29,848 bases of DNA from a virus, in IMG/VR virus record IMGVR_UViG_3300030450_001306, positions 1 through 29,848 of that record; one strand, written 5' to 3'. The translations under genes were made by a program, and so were the position numbers. Shown piece by piece: positions 20,580-29,848 of the stretch (within the stretch, counting starts at the first letter, position 1; every line of letters starts with the position of its first letter). Under the pieces are notes generated by a model. The model was not told the DNA's origin and searched no databases. It was given only the letters and a program-made list of their open reading frames with translations.

Positions 20580-21356
20580 TTATTGTATAAACAGGCAGCC
20601 GAACGTCTCACCATTCACCACACCTGTAGCCTTCAAAAAACCCTGTGTCTCTTGAAACTCTCTAACAGCAGACACAGTTTTCTTACCATAAATCCCATCA
20701 ACAGGACCCGGATTGAAACCACGCTCCACTAACTTTCCCTGCACTAAACGCACAGGCAAACCTCTACTACGAGAAGGACGAGACAAAGGAGTCTCCTTAA
20801 CCTGCTCATGCAAATCTTTAAAGAACTGAATTATCGCAGCCCAATTAACAGACTCAGGTGCCTCAACAACACCCATACCGCCCTCAACCCAGTTACCTAA
20901 AATGTCACCCGGACACGTCGTATACCCATCACGACTCTTCTTGCGATGCGTCGAAACCCAAAGTCCCTTACCGAAATGAGATTCAGCGGCATCAACAACC
21001 GTTTGTAAAGAACGTAAAGCATTGTCGTGAGGCTTATCAAAACCCCAGCCAGTAAAGCACACGCTGATCGAACGACTGTTCCAACCTTTAGTTCCCGCTC
21101 CACGGTTATCCCATCCTCGTCCTTCAAAAATAGTGCCACTCTCATCAACAAGCCAGTTGTAACCAACACCATCCCAGCCTTTACCCATGTGATGGCGTTC
21201 AAACGCTTTAACAGCATCAGACCCCTTAGGTCCGTTCTGCACACCAGAGTGATGAATAACAACACCCTGCACTCTCGCCTTGTTTAACTTGTCGAACTTT
21301 CCTTTAGGTGGAGGTTTAGCCCCCCAATCTTTTCTGGAAACATACTTCATACTCAT
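20580..21356 (-). CDS. Endolysin: amidase with peptidoglycan-binding domain
   Basis: This 258-residue protein has an N-acetylmuramoyl-L-alanine amidase domain of PGRP/Amidase_2 type at about residues 5-165. VIHHSG gives H35 (or H36), YNWLVDESGTIFEGRGWDNR is the conserved core, and THRKKSRDGYTTCPGDIL carries H137 and C148, so the zinc site is intact. The C-terminal part (residues about 200-258) is a peptidoglycan_binding_1 domain (GYPVRL-type start then GPVDGIYGKKTVSAVREFQE). It cleaves the amide bond between glycan and peptide at the end of infection. No signal peptide is seen, so it depends on the holin nearby. AAAGG precedes the ATG. Confidence 0.95.
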   Translation of the reverse strand: MSMKYVSRKDWGAKPPPKGKFDKLNKARVQGVVIHHSGVQNGPKGSDAVKAFERHHMGKGWDGVGYNWLVDESGTIFEGRGWDNRGAGTKGWNSRSISVCFTGWGFDKPHDNALRSLQTVVDAAESHFGKGLWVSTHRKKSRDGYTTCPGDILGNWVEGGMGVVEAPESVNWAAIIQFFKDLHEQVKETPLSRPSRSRGLPVRLVQGKLVERGFNPGPVDGIYGKKTVSAVREFQETQGFLKATGVVNGETFGCLFIQ

Positions 21357-21393
21357 AAGCCTTTCGTGTCCCGTCTACTCACCCAGTCTAGTC

Positions 21394-24300
21394 TCAACGA
21401 TTCTCAAAAGACTTCCAAACGTTACGTTCTCTAGCCTCAGCAATCGACCTGCGGATCTCTTCACTACGCTGCCTGCGAGGAGTATTAATACGGACACTCA
21501 CCCCACCCAAAGTAGACATCATCGACTGAATCCAAGTCTCCTGAGTTTTCTCATCTTCAGGAATCACGCGACGCAACCTACCTATGAACGGCAACAGGTT
21601 TTCTAAAATACCCAACTTCTTATCATTGACCATCCACTCGCCCTTAGCATTCTTACCACCCCAACCGAGCATGTCTAAAGAAGTAGTCATACCCGGAATT
21701 GTTCTAAAAGCAACAGGGAGTTTAACGAACTCATCCTGATAAGGGATACCAGCAAACAACTTTTTGTCCGCCCAATACTCAATAGGAGTTTTAAAGAACG
21801 GAGTAGCACCAGAGAAAATCTGTTCCATAGCAGCACCCCCACCTTCACGACTAGGATCAAACCTGAACAAATCCTGCAACGGCAAATCGGGTGCAGCATA
21901 AGTAGTAGCACCACCTATCTTCCAAGGTAACTGAATGTTGAAATTCTCTAAGAAATAATCAGGAACCATGTCTTCTTTCTCTTCACCCATTTCCAAGTTA
22001 CGTTTAATGGACATCAGACGGTTAAACTTGCCGGGGTTACGAGCCAACAATTCCATTTGCAGCGGAAAGTTTTTACGAGTCCAAGTGTAAAACGGAAAGA
22101 AACGTTTACCATACTTCTGTTCAATAGTAGACAACCCGCCATAATTGAAATGCAACTTGTAAATCATTTCCAAAGCATCATCTAAACTACCACCAACATC
22201 CATCACATGAAGACCAGTACCAAGACGCATCATCTGCTCTGCAAAAGTATTAGCATGCCTCACCGCAGCAAATATAACGAACCCTGAATCAGCAGGATTT
22301 AAAGTAACACGACCTTGACGGAAAGGATTATCTTTACTACCGACAATGTAATCCAATTTTCCGGGTTGTCCTAAATTCAAATCGACAGTAGAAGCAGCCT
22401 GACCTCCCCCGTCACCACCCGCTTGCCTAATTTTATAAGCATTCCGCAAAGTCAAATCATCAGGATTTTTTTCCATCAACTTCTTCAACCCTAAATCAAA
22501 ATCACCCTCACCCGCTTTATAAATACGACTAATCAAACGACCTGTTTTAATATTCACTTCCAAAGGAATGTCAGCAAACCACATGTTGCTCATACCACCA
22601 AAAACGTTACGCAACACAAAACCCGGAGTAGCAACCATCTGCGCTTTCATCCAGTTATGAACCCTGTCATACGCTCTCAGATACTTACCAACAGCCTCTC
22701 TGTCATTCATCTTCTGAGCAGCCAACAAAGAATCAATAACACTGTCCGCCATATACTCATCGCCCGTTATTAAAAAGTTGCCCCACATCTGCCGAGAAGA
22801 AAGATTAAACATATCTCTCACTTCTTGAGCAGACTGAGGAGGGACAAACTCCCCTCCGAAACTATTCAAATTGAAAGCCAAACCATTTTCAGAACCCAAC
22901 TCTGCTTGAATACTCTGAAGCATCCCTATGCGTTCATCTTCAGCCATAATCAGACGTGCCGCAACCTCCTGCTCTTTAGCAAGCAGTTCCAACACAACCT
23001 TCTCTTCGGCTTCCAACTTCTCTACAGCAGGAATCTTTCTGTTTAACCAATAAAAATATTTTTCTCCTTTTTCCTGCATTGACGCTTCGATTCTTTTAAG
23101 TCTCTCAACAATGTTTCGTTGAGCCTCATCCATGCTCACAACAATTGCTCTTCGAGCAGTAAAATCACCCTCCAATGCGTCAGGTAATGCGACCCTTGAA
23201 TAAGCGTCTGGAATATAACTTGAGGATGCAGGATCTCGCCTCGCTAAAGAACGTGCAGCAACATCCCTTGCTTCACCACGAGCGATTTGAATCACCTCAT
23301 TCAAGTCGGTAACCTCTCGCATCTGAGAGACACCGAACCCCATACCTAGTTCTTCGTCAAGTAACGTCCGGAAAGGGTCATCTGCTTGTCCACGCATTTT
23401 TTGCAACATAGTACCCACAAACTCATCAAAAGTAATATCTCCCGTAGCGTCAAAATAAGTGCTTTGCAACGATTCAAACGCTTCCCGCAAATTTTGTGCT
23501 ATAAGATTAAAGTTGTCAGAATAAGAATTCAGATAGTTGGTTTGCAAAGCGTTTTCAATTTCCCCAAACTCTCTGATTGTTTGAACAAACGCTTCAACAC
23601 GATCAGCGCTATTAGTAAGTCTCTCTGTACCAGTACCAGCATATTCAGGAGGTGTTAATTCACTTTCCGCTGTTCGCGCCTTTCGTCTCACAAAACGACC
23701 ATCAACTCGTTCCAGTTGATCAAAATCAGGGTCTCTGAGTTGACCAACAATTTTACGTTGAGCAGGAACAGCAAAACCGTCAGCATTTTTTCTCCACAAA
23801 CCGCCCTGCATGCCACGTAAAGGTTGAGCGGAATCAGTTACAAGCCAATCAGGATGATTCATATCCAAACCTTTAGTTGGCTGACGTATAACACTCGGAC
23901 CCATATTCATATCTACCCACGCATTGTAAGGAGATAAGGATGTTCCACCAGACTGATTTCTGAAACCCACCCTGCCGTACTCTGCTAGTCTGAACAAATC
24001 ACCTCGATGTGTTTCCCAATTTTGAGAAATTTGCAGTCGAATCTCTTGAGTCATTTCAATGCCCGTAACTTCTTCCCAATCTAAAACTCGTTGAGGTTTA
24101 GGCATATTCTCATTACCCACATTGCGAAGACTAAAGTATCTTGCTGTCTCTCGATCAGCCCATGCAGGTCCCGACAACGTTTCCTGTGTAGTCCCAGCAC
24201 CCGGCAAATCAACAGTGTGAGGTTGCGTCACTCCATCCATGTCTTTATATTCGACGGTGTATGTATCAGCGACAGGCGCTGTATTTTTTTCTGGACCTTT

Positions 24301-27300
24301 GATTAAAGCAACATCCTCTACGTTTTTTCCTGCGTTTGTCGCAGCGGACTCTAATTCATCCGACCAGTCAGACAACTTATAAATACTAAAATCAGCAGGA
24401 CCAGCCATAGGGTTGAAAGCGCTATTGCTGCCAGCAGCAGATGCCGATATTTTTCTACCTGCACGATCCGCAGCATACAAAAATGTAGAATCCAGCCACT
24501 CGAAAAGACCACCCATTAAACGTCGTAATCCCGCCTCTTTACCAGAGCCTTTAAGAGCAATCATTGCCCTACTACCCATTGAGTCGTGCATACCAAACAA
24601 CGACCAACTCATTTGCCACACATCTCTATCAGAGTTAGGCGATATGTCTATAATAGGATGAGCCAGTGGAGCATTAGCACCCCCATAACCGTCAACAACG
24701 CTTTGTTCAAGAATGCCATCATCAACTAATTCTTGCAACTCATCCATGATTTGTAGCCGACCCTGATGCATAGAATCTAAACCAGCAACCATACGTTCTC
24801 TCATAGGATGATCACTAGCAAGAATAATGTCCGACCATGACTGATCACCCAATGCAGGGATCTTTTCATAAGGACCCACAAAAAGAGGGTTTAAAGACAT
24901 GGTACCCTCAAACGGAATACTCCCTATTTGAACACTGTTACCAACATCCAAACCTAAAGCATCATTAAACTCTTTGCCTACTATTTGAATCAACTCATTA
25001 ACATCAGTATCAGAAAGAGTAGCGTTCGCCTTAACAGCATCGTTGATTCTTATAACAGCCTCAACAGTTCTGTCTCTCATCATCGTGTCATCTATAACAT
25101 CATGTAAATAAGGCAACAAAGTACCTTCAATAAATTCAACTTCATGTTGCATATCGCTTAAAAGATTGTCGTCAATGTAAGAAAGAAATTCTGACGCTTC
25201 GAAATCACCCAGAAATTCGTCAGCAGCCATACCTTCAGGCACTTCATCAAACCCAGCGTTCATCTCTAACGCATCAGTAAGATCCTCTCTCACCTTCTTC
25301 ATATAATGGATTGCTTGCTTGATTTTAGCCAGCCGAACCACAATAGGATCCAAATCAGCCATTATAGGAGCAAGAACTTCAACAGCATTAATAGCGTAAC
25401 GGGCAGACCCGCCGCGACGATAATCGATAGGGAATCCCAACAAGTCCGCAAACTCGACTTCAGCAGGAGTGCCGCCACCAGACCCTCCGTCAAAAACGCG
25501 TCCTAACTTTTCGTTAATCTCTCGAATCATCCCTACTAATTCGTCGCCAAGATCAATCAACTCGGCATCGGACTCTATCAACTCTTCTAATGTTTCATTA
25601 AATTTGCCTATTAAGGAAAGTCTTTCAGCCCCGTACTTTTGTTGATACTCTCGGATAGTTGCTATAATTTTTTCACGAGCCGCTACACGAGCCTCAGCAG
25701 CCGCTCTCGCCCCGCCAGCCGTAGCCAACTCTTCATCCAATTGACGGACAATAACCTCTAACGCTTCCAACTTTTTTGCCATATCCAAATAAGTATCGGC
25801 ATTAAAAACTATACCTTTAGCAGCAAACGCCATTTCTATTAAACGTATACGAGCATCAGCAGCGACACTGGAAGTGTATGCAGCCCTTTTAGCAGCAAAA
25901 CCTTGTTTCCATAAAGACTCGCCTGCTTCCAACCATCCAGCCTCTCTGAAAGCATCATCTATCTGACGTGCAATAGAACGACCAGCAGGATCAGTAACAA
26001 GATTACCTGACCTAGCACGAGCAGCCTCTTCAGCAGGTGTTAAATTACGGGTGATAACAGTACCTATCCATTCATCATCATCACTATGCCTTGTTTTAAA
26101 ACCTAAACCACGTTGAGGCGCACCCGGACGTTGACCACCCGGATGAAGCAACTTCACTTCAAGAAATTTACCCGGAGAATCCCTCAAAGGAATTTTAAAC
26201 GTAACACCCTGCACAGCCCTGCCTTCACGAGTTATACGACTAGGTTGACTACCACGAGTTTTTTGACGACCATACTCCGCTCTTCCACGACGTTGAACCT
26301 GAGTCATATTAGAAGCCCTCATCCCCTCAGGGATAGACTCATCTAAAACTTCGTCAAAACCTCTAGCCCAAACCTGAGTTTCAGCCCAATCATCACCAAA
26401 CAAAACTCTGAACAGATTCCTAGACTCAGGAGTTAAAATCATCGGCTCATAACCGCCATAATCATTAAAGACATCTTCAACATCATTAATAAACTTGCCG
26501 ACCAAATTCCCACCGTCATCCACTTCCAACGGGTAAAGATTTTTTCTCAACAAAAACTCTAAATCAGGCACATCAATCTGAGTAGACAACAAAGTTTTAA
26601 CATCCGCTATCTCCTGCAAAGACAAATTAGGAAAATCATTCGCTAATCTTGCAGCAGCCGCAGGGTTCAACTTGTTGTTTTGAATCTCCCAAACGAGAAT
26701 ATCAGGCTCATCCGCTATCCGACCTAAAGTCTCGTCATCAACCTTTGGGAAAGTTCTACGAACAAGATTTTCTGTCTGTCGAGTACGTTTATTAAAATTC
26801 TCCACCAAAGCACCAGTACCCATAGAGGAACGGTTATTAGCAGATCTCACAAGTTGAGACAAAATAATATCATCAGTGTCTCTACTCCGAGACAAATTAC
26901 GAGCAACCCTTTTAGTTTCACGCCTAGTCGCATTAAACGCTTCAGCCTGCTCCGCAGGACTACCACTTCTACGCAACGCATCTTCATAAGTTTTCATCGG
27001 ATCAACAAAAACTTTTTTAAAAGCCTGAGCGCCCTTAGTTGTAGCAACCTTCTCGTACAACAAACCCGGACCAGACATTATTGCAGCAGCAACACCACTA
27101 CCCAAAGGAAACACACCTATAGGAAGAGCATCAACAGGAGCCTTAGCAGCCATCCTTATGATACTTCTGGCTTCTCCAGACAAACCTTCAGGTAAATCTT
27201 TTAAACGTTTCTTGCTTTGAGAAGCAAAAACTAAATCCTCTAACTTGTTTTTACTAGGGTCCCAACCCATAGTTTTTAAATTCTGTTGAGTTATTTCAGG

Positions 27301-28071
27301 TATTTGTTCTGCACGTTTACGAGCAGCGCGTGTCGAACCTCTACTCATCCTGCCTAAAACAGGACCAGTACCCGGAACTCTCCACCTTAAACCAGTTTCA
27401 ATTCCCAAATCGTCAACCAGTTTTTTACCTATGTCACCATGGTTTCTGATCAAAACATTACGAGCAGCAGACACGCTGCGTTTCTGACCAGCCGCTTTAA
27501 TAGCATCGTCAACAGCCCTCAACTGTGCAGCCTGATCACCTTTCAATCTGCCCAATTTTTTCAACTCTGTTAAATCTTGATACAACGGAGTTAAATCATC
27601 AATAAGACCTTTAGTTCCTCTTATACGAGCATAAGCACCTAAACCGCCTGCCCATGAAAGCGGATCTAAAGCAACGTCCCCCACAAAACCTGCTATACGG
27701 TTACCCCATTTACCTAAATCAATGTTCTCTTCACGTATAAGATCACCGAAACCGTAATGTCTTTTAGTTTGATCAGCGAACTCACCGAAGTTAAAACCTT
27801 CTCCTTGGAACAAGTCGATTGTTTCTTTTAAACCTGATGTTAAAACAGCGCGAGGAAAATCTATTACGCCAAGAACTTTACCGAAAATACCACCCATGCC
27901 ACGTGGCTTAGGAGGAGCAGCGCGAGCAACTTTGAATTGTTCCCAAACATCTAAAGGATTAGCAACTCCAGAAGAAGTTTGAGGTTGTTGTAAATTTTGG
28001 TTGCTTCTAGTTACACCTTGTGACGCTATTTGTTTTAATACTTTGTTAAGAGCAGGATTAGTGAGAGACAT
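21394..28071 (-). CDS. Very large structural/ejection protein
   Basis: This 2,225-residue protein fills the space where short-tailed phages place their internal virion or DNA-ejection proteins. It has no signal peptide. The N-terminal ~70 residues hold a GMGGIFGKVLGVIDFPRAVL stretch, then GNRIAGFVGDVALDPLSWAG, a pattern I associate with large phage virion proteins. Long helical, charged parts (about 720-830, with AREKI..YQQK) follow, and a C-terminal block contains TPGFVLRNVFGGMSN and, about 170 residues on, KRFFPFYTWTRKNFPLQMEL. The end is basic (PRRQRSEEIRRSIAEARERN). No transglycosylase, protease or polymerase motif was visible to me. A virion location is inferred from size and position beside the lysis genes. 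Confidence 0.75.
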   Translation of the reverse strand: MSLTNPALNKVLKQIASQGVTRSNQNLQQPQTSSGVANPLDVWEQFKVARAAPPKPRGMGGIFGKVLGVIDFPRAVLTSGLKETIDLFQGEGFNFGEFADQTKRHYGFGDLIREENIDLGKWGNRIAGFVGDVALDPLSWAGGLGAYARIRGTKGLIDDLTPLYQDLTELKKLGRLKGDQAAQLRAVDDAIKAAGQKRSVSAARNVLIRNHGDIGKKLVDDLGIETGLRWRVPGTGPVLGRMSRGSTRAARKRAEQIPEITQQNLKTMGWDPSKNKLEDLVFASQSKKRLKDLPEGLSGEARSIIRMAAKAPVDALPIGVFPLGSGVAAAIMSGPGLLYEKVATTKGAQAFKKVFVDPMKTYEDALRRSGSPAEQAEAFNATRRETKRVARNLSRSRDTDDIILSQLVRSANNRSSMGTGALVENFNKRTRQTENLVRRTFPKVDDETLGRIADEPDILVWEIQNNKLNPAAAARLANDFPNLSLQEIADVKTLLSTQIDVPDLEFLLRKNLYPLEVDDGGNLVGKFINDVEDVFNDYGGYEPMILTPESRNLFRVLFGDDWAETQVWARGFDEVLDESIPEGMRASNMTQVQRRGRAEYGRQKTRGSQPSRITREGRAVQGVTFKIPLRDSPGKFLEVKLLHPGGQRPGAPQRGLGFKTRHSDDDEWIGTVITRNLTPAEEAARARSGNLVTDPAGRSIARQIDDAFREAGWLEAGESLWKQGFAAKRAAYTSSVAADARIRLIEMAFAAKGIVFNADTYLDMAKKLEALEVIVRQLDEELATAGGARAAAEARVAAREKIIATIREYQQKYGAERLSLIGKFNETLEELIESDAELIDLGDELVGMIREINEKLGRVFDGGSGGGTPAEVEFADLLGFPIDYRRGGSARYAINAVEVLAPIMADLDPIVVRLAKIKQAIHYMKKVREDLTDALEMNAGFDEVPEGMAADEFLGDFEASEFLSYIDDNLLSDMQHEVEFIEGTLLPYLHDVIDDTMMRDRTVEAVIRINDAVKANATLSDTDVNELIQIVGKEFNDALGLDVGNSVQIGSIPFEGTMSLNPLFVGPYEKIPALGDQSWSDIILASDHPMRERMVAGLDSMHQGRLQIMDELQELVDDGILEQSVVDGYGGANAPLAHPIIDISPNSDRDVWQMSWSLFGMHDSMGSRAMIALKGSGKEAGLRRLMGGLFEWLDSTFLYAADRAGRKISASAAGSNSAFNPMAGPADFSIYKLSDWSDELESAATNAGKNVEDVALIKGPEKNTAPVADTYTVEYKDMDGVTQPHTVDLPGAGTTQETLSGPAWADRETARYFSLRNVGNENMPKPQRVLDWEEVTGIEMTQEIRLQISQNWETHRGDLFRLAEYGRVGFRNQSGGTSLSPYNAWVDMNMGPSVIRQPTKGLDMNHPDWLVTDSAQPLRGMQGGLWRKNADGFAVPAQRKIVGQLRDPDFDQLERVDGRFVRRKARTAESELTPPEYAGTGTERLTNSADRVEAFVQTIREFGEIENALQTNYLNSYSDNFNLIAQNLREAFESLQSTYFDATGDITFDEFVGTMLQKMRGQADDPFRTLLDEELGMGFGVSQMREVTDLNEVIQIARGEARDVAARSLARRDPASSSYIPDAYSRVALPDALEGDFTARRAIVVSMDEAQRNIVERLKRIEASMQEKGEKYFYWLNRKIPAVEKLEAEEKVVLELLAKEQEVAARLIMAEDERIGMLQSIQAELGSENGLAFNLNSFGGEFVPPQSAQEVRDMFNLSSRQMWGNFLITGDEYMADSVIDSLLAAQKMNDREAVGKYLRAYDRVHNWMKAQMVATPGFVLRNVFGGMSNMWFADIPLEVNIKTGRLISRIYKAGEGDFDLGLKKLMEKNPDDLTLRNAYKIRQAGGDGGGQAASTVDLNLGQPGKLDYIVGSKDNPFRQGRVTLNPADSGFVIFAAVRHANTFAEQMMRLGTGLHVMDVGGSLDDALEMIYKLHFNYGGLSTIEQKYGKRFFPFYTWTRKNFPLQMELLARNPGKFNRLMSIKRNLEMGEEKEDMVPDYFLENFNIQLPWKIGGATTYAAPDLPLQDLFRFDPSREGGGAAMEQIFSGATPFFKTPIEYWADKKLFAGIPYQDEFVKLPVAFRTIPGMTTSLDMLGWGGKNAKGEWMVNDKKLGILENLLPFIGRLRRVIPEDEKTQETWIQSMMSTLGGVSVRINTPRRQRSEEIRRSIAEARERNVWKSFENR

Positions 28072-28080
28072 TTGAATCCT

Positions 28081-29848
28081 TTACTCTGTTACCCAGCGAC
28101 CTATTCCGCTTCTTTCATCTACAACCCAGTCATAACCTTTACGCCAATTAATAGCCCACTCAGGTCCCAACAAAGAAAGATCATCTGGTAAGTTCATTCT
28201 TTTTGCTTGACCTTTAACCCACTCTTGAACTTGTTTCAAGTGTGCTACTCCTTTAATAGTATCCCCCATAGGATCAATAGGCATTGGGCTAGGAGAACCT
28301 ATACTGTACAATGCTTGTAGATTATCAATTGTGTCCATGTCACCTGTTAAGGTCATTACAAATTCTTTTTCTGGTTGTTGTCCAGTCAAAATTCCTGCTT
28401 CAGGACTACCTGCTTCTACCATAGTTGCAGGGCTTCCATCTATTGGAGATATTCCACCTGCATTTCCTACAACTCCGCCCGCATCCATAAATGAATCCAT
28501 TACTAATTGTTCCACCAAAGGTGTATATTCAGGAGGCAACTCATCCAAAATGCGAGCAAGATTAGAATCATTTAATTCCATGTTTCCAGAAGCAACAAGC
28601 GCACTTGTTATCTGTTGCATAACCGCATTGTAACCTTCAACGTCTTCACCAAATGTGGCGGACAAATTATTCATAAAGGCTTGAACAAACGGATTGTCAA
28701 CTTGACTTAATGCCGCTGCATTAGTTAACAGATCTGCTTGAGCCATAGCCGTAGAAAGTTCCATCTCTTCTTCTGCTAAGGCCATAGCATTGGCATCAGC
28801 AATACCCATACCTGTTTCTGGGTCCCAACCTATCGGACGACCATAATCAGGATTAGGTACTTGTTGAGGACCTTGAGGAGTCATAACCGTTAAAGTAGGA
28901 CGCATATCTATACCCTGAGACAACAAACCTAATTCAACATTTTCTTGGGCCAAAGTTTGACCAGCAGTCAACCCCGTAGCAGGATCAAACCCATAAGGCA
29001 TCTCCGTCTCAGGATTGATTAGATTAGCAATATTAAACTGTTTGATTTGTTCTTGCTGTGCCGCTGTTAAACCAGTAGTAGTATCAAAACCATAAGGTCG
29101 ATCAGTCGTAGGATCAATACCCTGCGCCGCCATTGTTCGATCAAACTGATCACGACTTTCTAGAATCCCAGCCAAATCTATACCAGAAGACTGAGCAGCC
29201 ATAAACTGTTCAGGAGTCATGTTCAGAGTCTGTGCTAACGCTGCTGCGTCCAACTCACCTGAAGCAAGCGCAGCCAACGCAGTGTTAGCCTCTTCCTGTG
29301 CAGCCAGATTCATAGCCCGTTCATCTGATAACAAATCTTGAGCGATCTGCCCGAACATGCCGCCACCAAATTGTGGACGACCACGTTCATCTAAAATAAT
29401 TTCTCCACCTTCATCACGTGCAACTGTTCCACCCATAGTGGTCATAGCATCACCAGTCAAACCACCAATAAATTTCAAAGCATCTAAGAAACCTAGATTC
29501 TCTTCAGCGACACCTTGAGAAACAGTTCTTCCTATATTAAAATCTCCGGGTGCTAACGTCGGATCAACCTGACCGTAAAGCAACTGATCCAATTCATTCA
29601 GTCTCGTTTGTTCAGCCGTCTGAGCATCAGTGTACGCGTCAAACGCTGTTTGTTGAGCAGTATCAAAGTTCGCTAAAACATCAGCGACTTCTTGCATAAA
29701 CAAGGTGTTTGCATTAGCAGCATCTAACAGTCCTTGTGTTACAGCAGCGTCATATTGTTGTTTTCTTGTGGCGAGAAGATTGTTTATTATTCCTTCTCTG
29801 TCTAATCCAGCAAAACTAGTAGGAGGAGCACCTCCGCCCATTGGAGGA
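28081..29848 (-). CDS. Large repeat-containing structural protein, probably 5'-truncated
   Basis: At least 586 residues are present, starting from the only in-window ATG at 29841. Codons upstream to the window edge stay open and read PP before MGGGAPPTSF, and no ribosome site precedes that ATG, so the gene probably starts beyond the edge. The protein is rich in Ala, Gln, Asn and Met with long helices. The middle holds three versions of a unit with TDRPYGFDTTTGLTAAQQ, TEMPYGFDPATGLTAGQ and YGRPIGWDPETGMGIAD. It ends IGRWVTE after a Trp-rich part. Position next to the giant protein suggests an internal virion or tail component. Confidence 0.7.
   Translation of the reverse strand, partial: PPMGGGAPPTSFAGLDREGIINNLLATRKQQYDAAVTQGLLDAANANTLFMQEVADVLANFDTAQQTAFDAYTDAQTAEQTRLNELDQLLYGQVDPTLAPGDFNIGRTVSQGVAEENLGFLDALKFIGGLTGDAMTTMGGTVARDEGGEIILDERGRPQFGGGMFGQIAQDLLSDERAMNLAAQEEANTALAALASGELDAAALAQTLNMTPEQFMAAQSSGIDLAGILESRDQFDRTMAAQGIDPTTDRPYGFDTTTGLTAAQQEQIKQFNIANLINPETEMPYGFDPATGLTAGQTLAQENVELGLLSQGIDMRPTLTVMTPQGPQQVPNPDYGRPIGWDPETGMGIADANAMALAEEEMELSTAMAQADLLTNAAALSQVDNPFVQAFMNNLSATFGEDVEGYNAVMQQITSALVASGNMELNDSNLARILDELPPEYTPLVEQLVMDSFMDAGGVVGNAGGISPIDGSPATMVEAGSPEAGILTGQQPEKEFVMTLTGDMDTIDNLQALYSIGSPSPMPIDPMGDTIKGVAHLKQVQEWVKGQAKRMNLPDDLSLLGPEWAINWRKGYDWVVDERSGIGRWVTE
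28775..29109 (-). repeat. Three tandem-like protein repeats in the structural gene
   Basis: The motif P-x-G-[FW]-D-P/T-x-T-G-[LM] occurs three times in the encoded protein, at roughly 29090-29060, 29000-28960 and 28840-28800, with spacing of about 30 and 55 residues. The unit DNA has diverged, so the repeats are old. They may be structural or bind a repeated partner. Confidence 0.55.

Noticed and set aside
28650-28672. TTTGTCCGCCAC on the minus strand, as in the CATGGC element
   Set aside because: It lies in the coding sequence (NLSAT), has no CATGG repeats nearby and is likely chance.

Overview
The window is a fragment of a tailed double-stranded DNA phage genome (Caudoviricetes). Capsid, packaging, ejection and lysis genes are on the minus strand; an early/replication block is on the plus strand. 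By eye it is moderately AT-rich. Several proteins look actinophage-like: a mycobacteriophage Gp88-family protein, an r1t-type holin, and a TAnnnT promoter box placed for leaderless translation. An actinobacterial host is therefore my best inference, probably an aquatic one, but the sequence does not prove it. The absence of tail-tube, sheath or tape-measure genes and the presence of a 2,225-residue structural protein fit a short-tailed virion, but the tail genes lie outside the window.

Layout. (a) 1-6866, minus strand, read right to left: terminase small subunit, three tiny genes including two one-span membrane proteins, a zinc-ribbon peptide, a PP-loop (PAPS-reductase-like) enzyme, a terminase large subunit split into ATPase and nuclease genes, two small proteins, portal, scaffold and the first 38 codons of the major capsid protein. 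(b) 6867-7418 has no gene but holds dyads, a CATGGC repeat element, a C-tract and terminators. (c) 7419-8219 is an isolated minus-strand orphan gene with its own terminator. (d) 8220-8502 is non-coding and holds a TATGTG microsatellite and a decayed copy of the start of the Gp88 gene. (e) 8503-14702, plus strand: about 20 short, tightly overlapping early genes including Gp88, a DUF4241-like protein, a DUF932 protein and a lipoprotein transglycosylase. (f) 14814-19594, plus strand: RecB/Cas4-like nuclease, DnaB/RecA-type helicase, archaeo-eukaryotic primase, RusA resolvase, a second nuclease-like protein and a sigma-region-4-like regulator. (g) 19550-29848, minus strand, read right to left: two very large structural proteins, amidase endolysin, small proteins, holin and a terminal acidic protein.

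The capsid gene runs off the left end and the 586-codon structural gene probably runs off the right end. If the genome is circular or permuted, the missing capsid remainder and tail genes would sit between these two edges.

The features most worth a second look are the split terminase, the regulatory/repeat complex around the orphan gene (7199-8930), a TGTCCGCCAC + CATGGCATGGCATG element that precedes two different operons in the same relative orientation, and several genes of 11-59 codons, some in frames other than the longest ORF.
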